From: Porites lobata
Lineage: Eukaryota > Cnidaria > Anthozoa > Scleractinia > Poritidae
Direction: 5' to 3'
Length of the DNA: 64,000 bases
Assembly: GCA_942486035.1 (NCBI GenBank)
Contig: CALNXK010000098.1
Coordinates: forward strand, 1,296,001-1,360,000
This document shows positions 1 through 12,882 of the stretch, piece after piece (positions within the stretch are counted from its first letter, which is position 1; every line of letters begins with the position of its first letter). A model generated the notes under the pieces. It did not search any database and was not told the DNA's origin. It saw only the letters and a program-made list of their open reading frames with translations. The position numbers and the translations under genes are program-made.

Positions 1-2354
1 AATGGACATGCATAACGTGATTCTAATGGTGAAGTCCTGAACGCTTGCTTAAACGGATCCAACATCTACTGTTGTTGGAGGATGTTGGACAAGGCGATCA
101 ACCGAACCCAACAGCATCCAACATGTTGCTTGTGAAGTTAAAGTCGAAACGGTCTGAGGCAGAATAATTGTCCAACATGTGAAACTTACGTGCGGAGCCT
201 TTGTTTTGCTTATTAAAGTTCCAAGCAAAGGAAGAATATTTGCGCATGCTCGCATCCATCATTAGCGACCCTCAATTTTACTAGTACGAAATCGAGCACG
301 AGTACAATAATTCTTAAATATAAGCTCCCGGTTGCTCATTTACCGAGGGGCTTAACTTTGGGAGCTTTTTTATTCTTCTAATTTTGGAGGCTTGTTTTCG
401 AAATTTACCGGTTTGGTGTTGTTTTCTTTTTGTTTCAGATCATCGACGTGGCTGGGGCAACAGAGAAAATATGGGGTAATACGATAACACCACAGTGATC
501 CCATCCGCATTATGACGGTAATCTGTTGGCTGCAACACAGTGACCCAAAGCTTGTATCACACTACAGTTATTAATCGAATGTCATGTTTGCCTATTTCAA
601 GAACTGTTGGCAGAATTTTACATCTTAACCTGTGCATTAACGCTGACCGTCAAATGTAGTGGCTAAAACGATGGTTAACTTCGGCCAATGCCAGCAAGGA
701 GTGTCATTGAAACTTTAAAAGGAATCTGCATTCTCAAAAAAAAAAAAAAAAACTGAGCACAGTATCCCAGGGAAACGGCACTACATGCAATGCGGTGGAA
801 CCCCGGTTAAGACGGACTCCCGGGGGCATGCCCTCGTCCGTATTTAGCGAGCGTGCATAAGACGTTGAGGACACATTTATTATCAGTACAGAAACATAGC
901 GGGGATCGTATTGCATTGAAGTTAATGTTTGCACAATGCTTTAAAAGCGTCATTGTAATCATTTATTTACTGAGTGCTGCCTTGGCCTGATGTGTTCGCT
1001 TTTCACTAAAAATAGACCTTGTTATAATCTGTAATGCATTAACTGAACTGGAACTATTAGATTGCGCTTCCGGTGTATACGCTATATATATTCTTTCCAG
1101 GGTGCAGAAGTGTTCCAGAGGACAGTTTAATTCCCTCACTAGCCTCGATCGTAGGCTATTTTTAGCTCATCCTCAGGAAGATCACTTCGTTGTTCGAATT
1201 GTTGTATAGTGTGACCCTTAATAGGACTTCTTCTTAGTGACTTGGAAACACCCCGCTAAAAGTCCTCCTCCAGTTAAGAGAGATGAACAATGTGTATATT
1301 TAAGAAATAAGTCCCATTTTTTGGTGTGTCTGTTTAGTTATAGATAAAAGATGAACAGTGGTTGAAGATCACGTTGAAATGTGGTAAGAAGTTGGAATAG
1401 GCTCCTCGGCATTGAATTCGGTTTTCGTACGAAATGAAGAATTAGCAGATCTCGGAGGTGTTAATATTTTTGACGTTTTCAATAGGTCGAACGGCCTACC
1501 GCCTACATGTAGATTATTCCTTTAATGCAAACGACCAAAAAACACGTTTTAGCTTGTGTCACTCAGTGAAAGAGCGACGGCCTGTTCTCATTTAAATACG
1601 TATTCGTCTTGGTGAGGGTTACAGTACCCAAAAAGACACCCACACAAGAGTAGGTAAAGGAGTTTGGAGGCCAGCAAGGACCTCTAGTCAAAGCCTGTTT
1701 ATTGCAAAATTACCGTAAGATTACAAGACCTTAATGATTACAAAAACCCCTACGACGAAAACCAAACCTCTAAAGAAACTTAAGTACGACACCCTCGGAT
1801 ACAAAAACCCAAAACTACTTTGCGGGAAAAGGGAACGTATACCCCGCCTGCTGAAATCAGCTGCAGTGCCATCAACTCAGGGGCAGAGGTACGCAAAAAT
1901 TAGCTGCCAAATGCCTATAAACGAATATAACAAAATTGGCAGGAAATATAATAGTTAGGAGCTCAAATGAATGCTGATCTAGACTGATTCAAATTTACAA
2001 CGTACAAATAAACATATCTGAGAGCTACCCACAATTCCTCCTAGCCGACCCAGTCCTCTGGTCCGTGCCGGCAAAATAGCTATTTCTGTCTGTTCCGTTT
2101 GACTACACTGTCAGAAATACCATGTTTCCTTTATGTTGCAGCTATGTTGCGGGCTGAGGAGCGAATAAGGAGTCTTGCGATCACGCACCACGGCGCTCCA
2201 CATGTGCGTAGAGCACCGCTGTCTGCAGAAAGTACTTAGTGAAATAAAATGTGCATAGATCAATCTAGTGAGGAAAGCTGACTCGTAGCCAGACTACAGA
2301 AATTTCCCTTGATGAAAATTATACGCGAAATTTCTGTTTAGATGTGTTTTCGTT
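1..2354. other. intergenic, no gene recognised
   Basis: No exon, splice-bounded ORF or RNA gene could be supported here. Positions 50-190 carry degenerate CCAACATGTTGG-like inverted motifs that resemble a worn MITE. Positions 790-860 resemble the worn end of a pogo/mariner-type element (GGAACCCCGGTTAAGAC). An A17 run lies at 736-752. Confidence 0.4.
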
Positions 2355-4160
2355 TTAAAGGACAATCACCTTCATATTGTAGTAGTTATTGACATTTGAA
2401 ATTGAAGCCACGGCAATGTCGCCCTTTGTGGTCACTGCAAGTCCTTTCACTGGACTTAAAATAGATCTTTGATTCTCATTGAGTTGAATTCTTCTTACAA
2501 AGTCACCATTTACAGTGTATAAAGCAATCGTCAAGAGGTCCCGATCTAGATCTATCGTATCCAGTGTTATGCCAGCGGCGACGACGAGTCCACTTATCGG
2601 GTGACATGCGATGCGATAATAGATATCACCTTCGGTGTTGACATTAAATTTATCAAGATACTGTCCCTTCATAGTGAATATATGAGCCCAGGTATCAATG
2701 TTAGCAGGAGAGGATGAGAGCCTTTTTTCGTCCAATATTATGACGCGGCCATCAAAAGAAGCAATATCCCTTGCACAGTTTAACAGGCCCTTGCCAAAGC
2801 GGAAAAGGAACTCTCCATTTTGTTCGTACACATAAACTTCATTATCTACCAATACCATCACTTTGCTACCGTTAACAATTAGTCTCATCCTTCCTGAGAA
2901 ACCTCCCTCCACAGGAAACATTTTCTGTAGGTCAGCGGTCTTAGTTAAAATTTGGACTTCTCTCTCCCATTGCTCAGCCGGAGGCCTCTTCCTACAAACC
3001 AGTAAATAAATTTGGTCGTCCACATCTACTTCGACATCAACAATCTTTATATAGACGTCATCATGCGGGGCGTTAAATTTAAAATCACACTTTCCGTTGC
3101 CATCAAACACCTTCACATCGTTATCCGTACCGTCCACTATCAGAAAATACCCATGACTGTTCGTAGCAATGGCACTTGGAAACGTAAGCTTGTGCTCTTC
3201 TTCACCCTCTTGACTAAGTGTAAATGACCAGGGTACAGAGCAGTGCTCCATGTTGAGGTCGCGCATGACTTGTAATACTCTTCCATCGCGCAGAAGGTCA
3301 ACTTTATCTTTATCGATACAAACACATGGCCAGACCCAGGCATGTGCTTCCTTACCCACTTCTTGGGTCACATTGTAAATGGCGCGATTTACTTGACAAA
3401 CACTGGAAATTATCTCCCTCCGCTCATCTGTACCAAACAGACCCCTGAGGTTAAGGACACCTTTCTTAGTCATTTGCACTTCGAAACAGCTCTGAACAAC
3501 ACGAACAGAGTGGAGTTTCTGAAGGCACTGATAACACTCTGGTAATGCATTCTCCAATGCAATCTTTGCAGAAGAAGACGACAAGTCGCCTATGGTTCCC
3601 GCTGTTTTTGCAACTGACCCTAACATCGTCGCCATAATCCGGTATCGAATGGCTGTGATGCGGTCAAAGATCTTGAGAGCTTCGTTGTTAAAAGCTTTTG
3701 TTGCCATTTCACGAGCCAGTTGGAATCTCTTTTCAGCCTCGAAAAAAGTGAGTTTTGTTGTTTCATCGAAATCGATATTTTCACTCTTTTCCCGCATTTC
3801 TGCAGCGACGGAAACTTTTGCCTTCACTGTATTTGCTAAACTAAGTTCATCGATATTCTCTGCTGCGATTTTTACTTTGGTTTCTGCGGTTGCATCACTA
3901 ACTTGACCAATGGGTTTTACATGTAAAGCTTCAAAAAGATACCTTATTCCTGTTTCAAAGAAGTCTACAGCAGCTAATAGGTCTTGTATTGATAAGCCGT
4001 CCAACTTTGACTTGATATCTTCTACGTCACCCACGATCAAATCACGGATCTTTTGATCTGTAACATCGCCTTCTTTCAGCTTTTCTGCTACTATATTTCT
4101 TCCTTTATTCACAAGCCACCCAATGGATGAATTAAACACAGTAGTTACTATCGAGGACAT
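2355..4160 (-). CDS. uncharacterised anthozoan protein: helical N-terminal module plus beta-propeller-like C-terminal half
   Basis: This is an intact single-exon ORF of 601 residues with a true ATG and a TAA stop. Residues 1 to about 300 are charged and helical; they include the phrases EGDVTDQKIRDLIV and DDIKSKLDGL-like IKSKLDGLSIQDLL near residues 30-60 and RGLFGTDERREIISSVC near 240. I recall similar N-terminal phrases in repeated coral and anemone predicted proteins, without a known function. From about residue 320 the pattern changes to repeated strands of NHL/six-bladed-propeller type (FPSAIATNSHGYFLIVDG, VKVFDGNGKC, PVKGLAVTTKGDIAVAS). No signal peptide or membrane span is visible, so a cytosolic protein is inferred. 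On the minus strand a good acceptor (TTTTTTAG) lies 13 nt upstream of the ATG, so a 5' UTR intron is likely. Function is unknown; a scaffold or innate-sensor role would be a guess. Confidence 0.85.
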   Translation of the reverse strand: MSSIVTTVFNSSIGWLVNKGRNIVAEKLKEGDVTDQKIRDLIVGDVEDIKSKLDGLSIQDLLAAVDFFETGIRYLFEALHVKPIGQVSDATAETKVKIAAENIDELSLANTVKAKVSVAAEMREKSENIDFDETTKLTFFEAEKRFQLAREMATKAFNNEALKIFDRITAIRYRIMATMLGSVAKTAGTIGDLSSSSAKIALENALPECYQCLQKLHSVRVVQSCFEVQMTKKGVLNLRGLFGTDERREIISSVCQVNRAIYNVTQEVGKEAHAWVWPCVCIDKDKVDLLRDGRVLQVMRDLNMEHCSVPWSFTLSQEGEEEHKLTFPSAIATNSHGYFLIVDGTDNDVKVFDGNGKCDFKFNAPHDDVYIKIVDVEVDVDDQIYLLVCRKRPPAEQWEREVQILTKTADLQKMFPVEGGFSGRMRLIVNGSKVMVLVDNEVYVYEQNGEFLFRFGKGLLNCARDIASFDGRVIILDEKRLSSSPANIDTWAHIFTMKGQYLDKFNVNTEGDIYYRIACHPISGLVVAAGITLDTIDLDRDLLTIALYTVNGDFVRRIQLNENQRSILSPVKGLAVTTKGDIAVASISNVNNYYNMKVIVL

Positions 4161-4508
4161 GACTAGATCGCTCTAAAAAAGATCCGTAAAGTCAGGTAAG
4201 TTGCTGCTCAAAAGGAAACAAATCAGCATATTTCTGTTTTGAATTAGATTTTGAGACAAAGACTTAACGTTACAAACGAATGCCCTTCAATAGACTCGAA
4301 AGTGACGTCTGCCCTGACGCATTTTTTCAGTGGAACAGCCTCAATTATAAAAAAAACCAAGAGGAAAGAAGTGTGACGTCACAAAAATTCAAATTTGTGA
4401 AATTGTGGCCGGGATTGGTTAGTATATTCGGAAAGAACAAGTTGAAAAAAGCCCCTCTGTCATAAATCTACCCGTTAGTATTAACTGTTCGGTAGATATA
4501 AGCACCGA

Positions 4509-4614
4509 TTGCTCCGATGACTCCATACAAATCGTTCTTAAGTTGACTTGGATCAGTTATCCTTGACGATCCACGACTATTTCAGAAGGATTTATATGGA
4601 GTAATCGGAGCATA
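4509..4614. repeat. short foldback repeat
   Basis: The arms read TTGCTCCGATGACTCCATA on the left and TATGGAGTAATCGGAGCA on the right, about 50 bp apart. This looks like a small MITE or hairpin repeat. No clear target-site duplication was found. Confidence 0.5.
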
Positions 4615-4830
4615 ACGTTGCTTACAAAGACTTTTGTTCTTGAGCCATCCTAGCTAATAAAACAGCGGTTGAAAAAAACTTGGTGAATTTTCGCATTTTT
4701 ATATAAACTTGACGTTTTAAGTGCTAGTCAACATACATTTTATTTTGATCTAAAGTGACCGTTACCTCCTCATCAATTTGCACTAACAAGCTGATTTTTG
4801 GAGCGAGCAACTCCCATACTAGGCTTAATG

Positions 4831-5294
4831 TATTGATTCGATTAAACACCGCGGCGTTTATTAAATTTTCAGCGTTTCCCATGCGGCGTTTATTCAAGGG
4901 TGGCGTTTATTCGTGGGCGACGTTTATTTCGAAATCACTTTTCTTAAATCACTGAAAACAGTTACTGGAAATCGTTTGTAAATATTGTGTAATATAAAGG
5001 TCTTAATAGTCTCTCTTATTTTTCTGAGATAGATTCTTAAAATTCCACACTGATGACGCGTCACTACCCAGATCTGGGTTGTGCTCCTGATTGGTCGTGC
5101 CGCGTGCCATATTTTTTATTCAGCCAATCAGAAGCACTACCCAGGTCTGGGTAGTGACGCGTCATTAGCATGGAATTTCTGTGCTCGTTTCTCAGACGTC
5201 ATTTGGCGGGGAAACCAGTGGTAGGGTCGCCAAATGTCGGCTGTTTTCTCAGGCTATTTAATTGAGGGCGGCGTTTAATTGAATAAATACGGTA
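4831..5294. mobile_element. MITE with GGCGTTTA-type ends
   Basis: Both ends carry inverted versions of a motif around TTCGATTAAACACCGC (left) and GCGGCGTTTAATTGAATAAA (right). Several GGCGTTTATT repeats lie inside the left end. The interior holds a second foldback. The ends are approximate. Confidence 0.4.
5039..5178. repeat. foldback element nested in the 4831-5294 MITE
   Basis: The arms of about 50 bp run from AAATTCCACACTGATGACGC to GCGTCATTAGCATGGAATTT, with ACCCAGATCTGGGT-like inner palindromes. They flank a short loop containing CCAAT-like and GATTGG motifs. Confidence 0.6.
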
Positions 5295-6887
5295 TGTTAT
5301 GGCAGTTTTACGGACCTGTTTATTTTTAGACACATTTTAGGGCAATTTTTCTAGCGAAAATGGAATCTCCACCACGTCTATGATCGCATTCGAAGGAAAA
5401 AACGGAAAACGTAACGTCATTAAAAGGGTTTAGGTCTGTGGGTTTTGCTGACTGCCCAGTTTCTGGGACTTAAAAGATATTCTAAATTCGCTGTAAAAAT
5501 AAACTAGTCCGTGAAAACGCTGTGACACGAGTACATGGAAGTTGCTCGCCTCAGGTTATGGGCTCCTGTTAATACCCATTTCATGTAAGTGCGAGCGAAT
5601 AGGGCTGACCCGGCGACACTTGGCGACACTAGGCTTTGATAGAGTAGCATAATATGCTGCTAGCAGTGCTCGTATATTTCTAACGTTATGCCAACAGTTA
5701 TGCTAGTTTTTTTAAATTACCAGTATGCTCGTTGCCGGGGGCTCATTTTAGCAAAAAATGCTGAAATTATGCTTGTACTTTTTACTTTAAATTTTGTAGA
5801 AACTCCCCACTAACTATGCAACAAACAATTAAGTCGGGTAAACACATTTACCCTATTTACATCCGGAGTTAAAGAGTGCATGATTTATTGTCCGACTTCT
5901 ATAAAAACTCAAACAAGGGTAGCCCGCGAACGGCAGACGTTTCTCCTCGTTCATCGCCGTTGACGGACGTTTCGCGAGGAGGAACGTCTGCGTCATCAGT
6001 ATGGAATTGGGTTCACATACGCGTCCTCCGAAGTTCATTTCCGCTCCACTGAAAGCCAAACATTTTATGACAGCATCAAATGTCGGTGCGCGAACTCAGG
6101 CATGACAGGCCAAGTGGGTGGTTTTCAAAATCCCGGGGCTCCCACCCCCACCACGCACTTTTACTTGCGCCATTTTTCGCGCGGTCTTGATACAGAACCC
6201 CCGACCCACCTCCCCTTAAGTAGCCTGAGGGAAAGGGGGAAGAGAGAGAAGCGAAACATATAAAATTTTAATTTTAAGCCGCTCTTTCTAGTGGTGTCGA
6301 CGGACTTTTTCCATGTCAAAGGTTGAAAAAAAAAGTGGAAGGGTCCCTTGTTTTAGCTTGCGAACAGCAGACGTTTCTCCTCGTGTGAACGGCGTTTATG
6401 TTCCTTCCTTCCCCTCCCCCTCCCCCCACTTTCATTTTTTGGCTCTTGTTTCATTTCTCGCGCGGCCAAAACCGAGAATCCCGTTCCTCGGTCTTTCTTT
6501 GCTCCGAAACCAAACGGAAACGCTTGCTATTGGAAATTCTTTATCCCTTTCCCAGATGTCAAATCCCAGTTGCAGTCTAGTAAATGCCATTGCTCAGGCC
6601 AAAGAAATGCCTGCTCCCATCTTAACCCAGTTCCCATTTTCAATTTTTGCAAATGTTTTTTAGCCTGCGTAGCAAGAGTTTCCGTGCGGTTTAGGTGCAA
6701 ACAACGAGGAACGAGAGTTACGCAATGCTATTGTTTTTTGGAATTTCAAACGCGCGCTCCAAAGAATTCTGGGACACTGTATCCCAGGCTTTCTCGATTA
6801 TTATTGAAAGATTTGTTTGTTAGGATTATTTCGTAGTTCCTGGTTTTAAAATTGGAACAATTCGATTTGAAAACGCCTTAAAGAACC
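5295..6887. other. spacer upstream of DAZAP2, repeat fragments only
   Basis: No coding exon is supported. It holds a partial TAGCC-type foldback at 5920-5994 (CGAACGGCAGACGTTTCTCC against GAGGAGGAACGTCTGCG). A half copy of the same motif lies at 6355-6390. A TAGCCTGCG-type fragment starts at 6662. The DAZAP2 promoter and 5' UTR must lie in its last few hundred bases. Confidence 0.4.
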
Positions 6888-9800
6888 ATGTCCAAGACTC
6901 CACAAGGTTGGTTTTACTTCTATAGTGGACTCATTATTCATCAGGGGTGCTCATTAGTTTGCTTACAATGCAATAATACTACAAGTCAACGACGGTTCAT
7001 GCGTTCGATGCCATTTTGCCTTGCTAGCTGATTATTGCCAAGCTATGGCAAAAATTCCTGATTTTGACAATTATAGGACGTTTTTGTTTTGCTTAAGTCT
7101 ATGTTTTCGACAGAGAACTGAATCAGTTTGAAAGATTCTTAAGATGAAAATACTGAACTGCTGCTCATGGTGTTTTTTGTCAATATAAATAATTCCTCTC
7201 GGCGAGCCATACGATAATTTAGCTTCTATCAGCGATATTAGAGTTAACTTAAGCTTACTGACGCCAGAATTGAATTAAGCTTTTAGACAAATAGCTGATA
7301 AGTTGTTAAGAGCAGTATTATAATGTCTACTTCTGTAATGAAGAGTTTTTTTTAAGGATACGATAGTGCTGTCATTATATCTAGGATATATAAGCTTAAG
7401 AGATGTTATCACTGCAGCCCTATTGGAGGAAAGGCATATGGCTAACTCGCAGAACACAAGAAGATATCTCCATAGCTCCATAACTCCATTATGTTGGTTT
7501 TTATTTCTGTCTTCACAACTGGATGTAAAATTGTTTGACTACCAACCCTGGGGTTATTAGAATCAATCCACCTTTTTGTGGGGGCAGGGGATGGGGGAGT
7601 AATCCTCTCGCTAATTATTAGGGAGGACTGGAGAATTCACAAGATCGCTAAATCACAGATGCCAGATAATGGGATATCACAGAAATTTACTTTTTTTTCC
7701 AAACCACATTTTGCTGAAAACAGGAAATTTTAAAACTTGAAACTGCACCTTAATTTCCCCTTCATGTAGCAAAATTCTGCAAACATCCTATTGACTTGTC
7801 TTGCCTTTCTTGAAACCTCATGATTACTTTGAGAACGTATACAGAGAGGTCTGTGGTAGTGATAGATGTGATGCAAAATAATATATTTTTTTGCTTCAGA
7901 TTGTCCACACATTCTATTTTTCTTGGATTTCAATAATTTGAGTTCTATAATTTTAAGAGGACAGAAGGCAAATAGTCAACTTTCGAATTAAAAATTACCA
8001 CTGAATACAAACATTAACGGCACATTTATACAGGGTTAGCCTTGATGTAAAGTAAAATATTCAGAAATTCCGGCAAGTAAGTGTTTGAAATCTGAATATA
8101 CACAATAGACAGAGGGATAAACAGGTCTTTTTCTTGTTGGAATTTGTGAATATATGTGAATATATGTTGCTTGAAATATATAAAAGTCTATAAAATAGAA
8201 AATCTAAATGTCATAACTGTTCGTTGGTAGGATGCCTAAAAGTTTATTATGGTCCCCAGTAGCATGGGGATCAATCCTGTGATGGTGACTCTCATATAAA
8301 ATTGACAAGGATGCTCGTTATCTCGCTTTGGGTTAAAGATGGCGGATTTTGGTCTCAACTAGGATGTTCAGGAGGGAAAGCCAATATCTTTCCTGGTAAA
8401 AAATGTTGCCTAGTACCTATGGGTAAAACAAAACCTGAGCTTTATTGTAACATTCTGACAAGTAAGCATCTCTGTCCATATTTTGAGTCACAACCCCTGT
8501 CAATGTTGACCTTATTTTCGGTGGCACGTACTCTTCCTTTAAAACTCAATCCCATTTTCCTCTGACTTACCCAAGGTCAGGAGCAGAACCTAATGCACAG
8601 AAATGAAAAAAGGTATTTTCCTCAACACCCCTTGTTATCTTTCAGGTTTTTACCCAAAACAGGGTGCACAATATCCAACTCAACAGCCAGCTTACCCTGC
8701 CCAGCTCCAACAGGGACAATTTAGTGGTGGATACGCCCTTCCACCTCAACAGTCTGCTGGAGGATACCTTCCTTATGGTGCCCAGGGACCATACGGAGTT
8801 CCACCCCCTCCATACAGTGAACCTGCGCAGGTTCCTGCTAGTAGTGGCTACAATGTGCTGGTATGTTAAGGCTTTTCTTCTTGACCTTATTCTGGAATAG
8901 GGATAAGATTATTATTCTGTATTTAAACAAGATTTATAAAAGATGTTCTCACATGTTTTTTATAGTGATGTCTCTGGGATTTTGTCACAAATATATAATC
9001 TCACCAACACATCTTTTTCTTGCTAGCAGAGGCCTCTTTTCTCTAGTATTCATTGGGCGGGAGGAAAAATTGGCCGAAATGGACTTTGTTGAGCATGCAG
9101 CGCCGTTGATTGGAGACCTAATCATCACGTGAAAATTTTAGCACATGTTTAAGTTTGAAACAAGGTGTTGACAGGCTAAATGCACTGTACAACCTCATGG
9201 TAGTGCGAAACGTGACCTCTTTTCTTTCTTTTGCTAAGGTTATGCAGTGTGTGGAGTACAGAGCTAGGAATTCTAAACTTTGACCAAGAAAACTATATTG
9301 TCGTTCCGAGTATGTGTAACAGACCGCAGCGTGTGACAAGAAAGAATATAGCACGAATACCAGGGAAAAGAGGCCTCTGCTGCAGTGAAGAATATACCTC
9401 ATTCTATAATCATAAAATTTCGATCACACAAAAATTAGTCATGTTAAAGTGGATGAACTAGAACGCATACAGCTTGAAAGCTTTTTTATTGATTGTTTTT
9501 CTTTGGACTGGAGTGCGATGTCCTGTTGTTCCTCAGTTGGTAATTGAGATTGTACTGACAGCGGATGGTCTCTAAAGATATTCACGAGCCTCAGCGGGCT
9601 CAAGAAACTGTCAGTAAACATTACAAGGAGTATGCATTTTGCAAAGCATCGTTCACGAGTGTGGACGGTGGCTCTTCAACAAATTCCGTTTCAGCCCATG
9701 GCAGAGGTCTCTTTTCCTCCTGCCCCCCGAATACCAGAGAAAAGAGGCCTCTGCTAGTAGGGAAACAAATCTTACAACAGACTTGTGTTGTTAAAAGTAT

Positions 9801-11552
9801 CCTCAATTGAATATTTTTATATAAGTACGAATATTATATAAAAAGATTTAGTTGTGTTCTTGTAAATGAACTGCTTACTTTATTTGTTGATGTAATTATT
9901 TATTTTTAAAGGGAGCAGGGTAAACTGTTTGAATTTGTGGTTTATGCTGACTGGGAAATTCAGGAACAAGTCTTTTATGAATCAGCTATACTTTATATCA
10001 TCTAATAGTTGCCTGGGGCAGCTATTTAATTTTAGGAGCTCAGTTGTGGGCGTTTAATAGATAGGAGGGGTTTAAAAGTGGGAGGCATTTATTTTATAAC
10101 ATTATTTTGACAAACTCCACAAAACTAATTTGCCTTCGCCAAGTACTATAATTATATTACAACAGGTTATAAATAGCAGACTATCCACTCCATCTGTTTG
10201 AGGCTGTTAAGAGATCCATATCTCATTTGTTTTAAAATTAACTTCGATGTTAGACACTTTACTCTGAATATGACATTGAAAAACAACAAAGTGATGATTC
10301 TTAACATCTATGAAAGTGTACTTGTAACATAATTTCCACTTACTTTAATTTTTTTCTTGAAGCCTCAGCAAGTGGCACGACCATATCCCAGCATGGCCCC
10401 TACAGGATACCCAACACAGCAGTACCATGTGGGGCAGTATCCTATGCAGGGTGCTGTGCCTGTGGTCCAAGGCTCTTTTGATCCTGGTGCAAGATTTAAT
10501 GCTGGGGCAACAGTCAATGTTCCAGTAAGTACATTAATATTACTAAGATGAGGTGACCCTGCCTTGAAGAGTTTGAAGCTACGTGTGTGTTCTCAAGCAT
10601 TGTGTGACTGTTAGTTAATAACCAATCAAGTTTGTTGTTGTTGTTGTCATGAAATAACTGGTTGTACAAAACAATCGTTATTGTGATCCTGGTCAGCTAT
10701 TGAGTACTAGTGAACTGTTATTATTTACAATCTATGTCATAGAATCTTCTTGTAACCCTCATTGTTCTGAGATAAAGATAAAGGTAAATCAGTGGTCTGT
10801 GGTGGGTATAACTTTCCCTCTGCCTCTGTCTAGTTGAACAGTGAGCAGCCAACAATGATGATAATAAAACAATTTCGTCAACCTTATAAGTTAATAAAGA
10901 TGTTAAAATGCCAGTAAGTCTTAGCTTGAGAAAACAGACAACATTTTGCGATGTCCTTACTGGTCCCCCCCCCCAGAAAATGGCGACCGAGAAACAAGCA
11001 CACCAATTTACCATTTACTGATCATGCATTATTACCCAATTATCAGTATGAAATAGGCCTTTTTAAAATATACCTTAAGACTTTTGGTTTCCCCTCCAAA
11101 ATTTTGCATATAAGCCTTGTTTCTCTTTAGGGACTTACAATCACCTCAACAGAAATTGAAAACAAAGAGTATTATGGTATTTTTGGAAAGGCCTATTTCT
11201 GCGCTTGTTCTTTAGAGGTCATTTTGCAGGGCAACCATTGATGGAGTCGTGAAGTGTCGGCTGTTTCCTAACGCTAAGTAAGCGGTTGAAATGTTACTAT
11301 CAAAATTTCAAGTAACTAAATCATGAGGGAAATCAAAATATGTTTTTATTATTACATCACAAAATGTTAGCATGCATCCATTACATTCAAACCGATCTAA
11401 TCTTTATCCTTTGTTTTAAACAGCCTCCTCCTCCAGGTTATGCTCCTAATGCAGCTCAAATGGCAGCATCCCAGGGACAGTCTGTTAATGTACAACAGAG
11501 GCAAGCTGGGTGGTTCAGCGGAGGTACCGGTGGAGGATATACCTTCTGGTAG
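6888..11552 (+). CDS. DAZAP2: DAZ-associated protein 2 (DAZAP2) orthologue
   Basis: Four coding exons: 6888-6906, 8646-8860, 10363-10524 and 11424-11552. They join in frame (phases 1, 0, 0) to 174 residues; the human protein has 168. Every junction has GT/AG with good context (CAAG|GTTGG, CTG|GTATGT, CCA|GTAAGT). The protein is Pro/Gln/Tyr-rich with repeated YPTQ phrases. A PPPPY motif at residues 59-63 corresponds to the PPxY used by the vertebrate protein to bind WW-domain ubiquitin ligases. The diagnostic C-terminal half is fully kept: FDPGARFNAGAT, PPPPPGYAPNAAQ and the terminal GGYTFW (human GGYTIW). DAZAP2 is a small adaptor found in nuclear speckles, cytoplasm and stress granules, linked to Wnt/TCF and p53-kinase signalling. 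The first exon (MSKTPQ plus a split Gly) is the least certain because it is only 19 nt, but its phase and donor fit. Confidence 0.92.
9025..9381. mobile_element. MITE with AGCAGAGGCCTC ends, DAZAP2 intron 2
   Basis: The terminal inverted repeats of about 27 bp run from AGCAGAGGCCTCTTTTCTCT to the matching AGAGGCCTCTGCT and include a GAATACCAGGGAAAAG-type inner part. The unit is about 357 bp and has no coding capacity. Confidence 0.65.
9701..9755. repeat. collapsed copy of the AGCAGAGGCCTC MITE
   Basis: Left and right ends of the same family as 9025-9381 lie almost back to back (GCAGAGGTCTCTTTTCC and AGAAAAGAGGCCTCTGCT). This looks like an internally deleted copy in the same intron. Confidence 0.6.
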
Positions 11553-11578
11553 AAAATGAACTGAGCAGTTTAATCATA

Positions 11579-11935
11579 GGGAGCTTAAGTAATGGCGATG
11601 ACAACAAGGACACAAGAAAAGCAACAGGTTTACATTAGCAAAACAACATTTTTGCAGTCACATGCAATTTTTTTTTTGTACATTTTTTTGCTGTAACTGT
11701 ACCACTATGATGTGAAAGTGCCCCATTATACATTTTGTGGAGGAAGTAAACACAAGATGGCGACTTTTTTTCCTTTAATTTCAATACAGTCTTTGAATTC
11801 AACTCCAGAAAAACTTGCCAACATTTTATGAATCGAACAAGATGGAATAAGGGCAATAAGTTTGAAGCAGCTCTAATTTGCATTAATTTTTATTGGACAC
11901 TTTTGTAGCCGTCAGTCTTTGTTGCTTAAGCTCCC
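11579..11935. mobile_element. GGGAGCTTAAG MITE copy 1, in the DAZAP2 3' UTR
   Basis: The ends GGGAGCTTAAG...CTTAAGCTCCC are flanked by TA on both sides, as for Tc1/mariner-derived MITEs. The left edge is 26 bp after the DAZAP2 stop codon. The next clear poly(A) signal is near 12883, so the element is probably transcribed as part of the 3' UTR. Confidence 0.85.
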
Positions 11936-12882
11936 TAATAATGGTGCTGTGTAGTATAAACCTTTTCCCTCCCAAAGTCAATTTTGGAGACAAGATCCAG
12001 TTTTATTTTTGAGTCTTCTTCTGAACATTCCACCTTTGTTCAATGAATGTACCATTTGACTTTTATTACTCTGCAAAATAAGATTTAAGATTTTCAAAAA
12101 TGGTTATTTGGGAGTTTAAGGGTAAAAATAATCCTTTATGTAGAGGCAATGTTATGTAAGGCAGTTGATTGTAAAAAAAAATGAAAAAAAAAAGTACAGT
12201 GTGACACACCTATATTTGTGGTTGCCCAGAAAATTTACGTTTTTGAAAAATTCAGTCAGCAGTTGCTAATTACAAAAGGTGCTTCAAACATAGCTGACAC
12301 AACATGTTTCCAATATTTTTCCAAGAAATTGGTTGAATAGTGTTTGGCAATTTTTTGATCTTTTCTCTTGCCTTCTTGATCTTTTACATCCTCATTTTTA
12401 AATAGACAGGAAGGGTAAAGCTGTTGTGTTTACGACTGAAAGAGTAAAAAGATAAGGCAAATGGAAATGATGGACACTCGGTAGAATGTGTAGAATTAAA
12501 ATCTTTCTGCAGCAATCATTTATCATACCCTTGTCAAAGTACACTAGTTAGCTTACTTTCAGTGTGATGAGTGGCCACAATATGGGGTGTCGCACTGTAA
12601 AATAAGACTGTCTCAAGATTTTGCCTCTTAATAATTATGTTGAGCACTCCAGAAAATATCCATACCCCCTGCATGGGAGGTTTTTTGATCCTCTTGCCTC
12701 TCTGAAAATGATGCATAAGGTTTGTTCTGTCCTATAAACAGTTTTGCCTCTAGGACCCACTACTCCTTAGAATTCCCCAGGGGACCCTCTGTGGAATGGG
12801 TATGGATATTTTCTGCAACCACAGATTGTAGAATTTAAAATGTCAGTGGCAATATGTAGGAAATGTCTTAAGCCAGTTGCTT

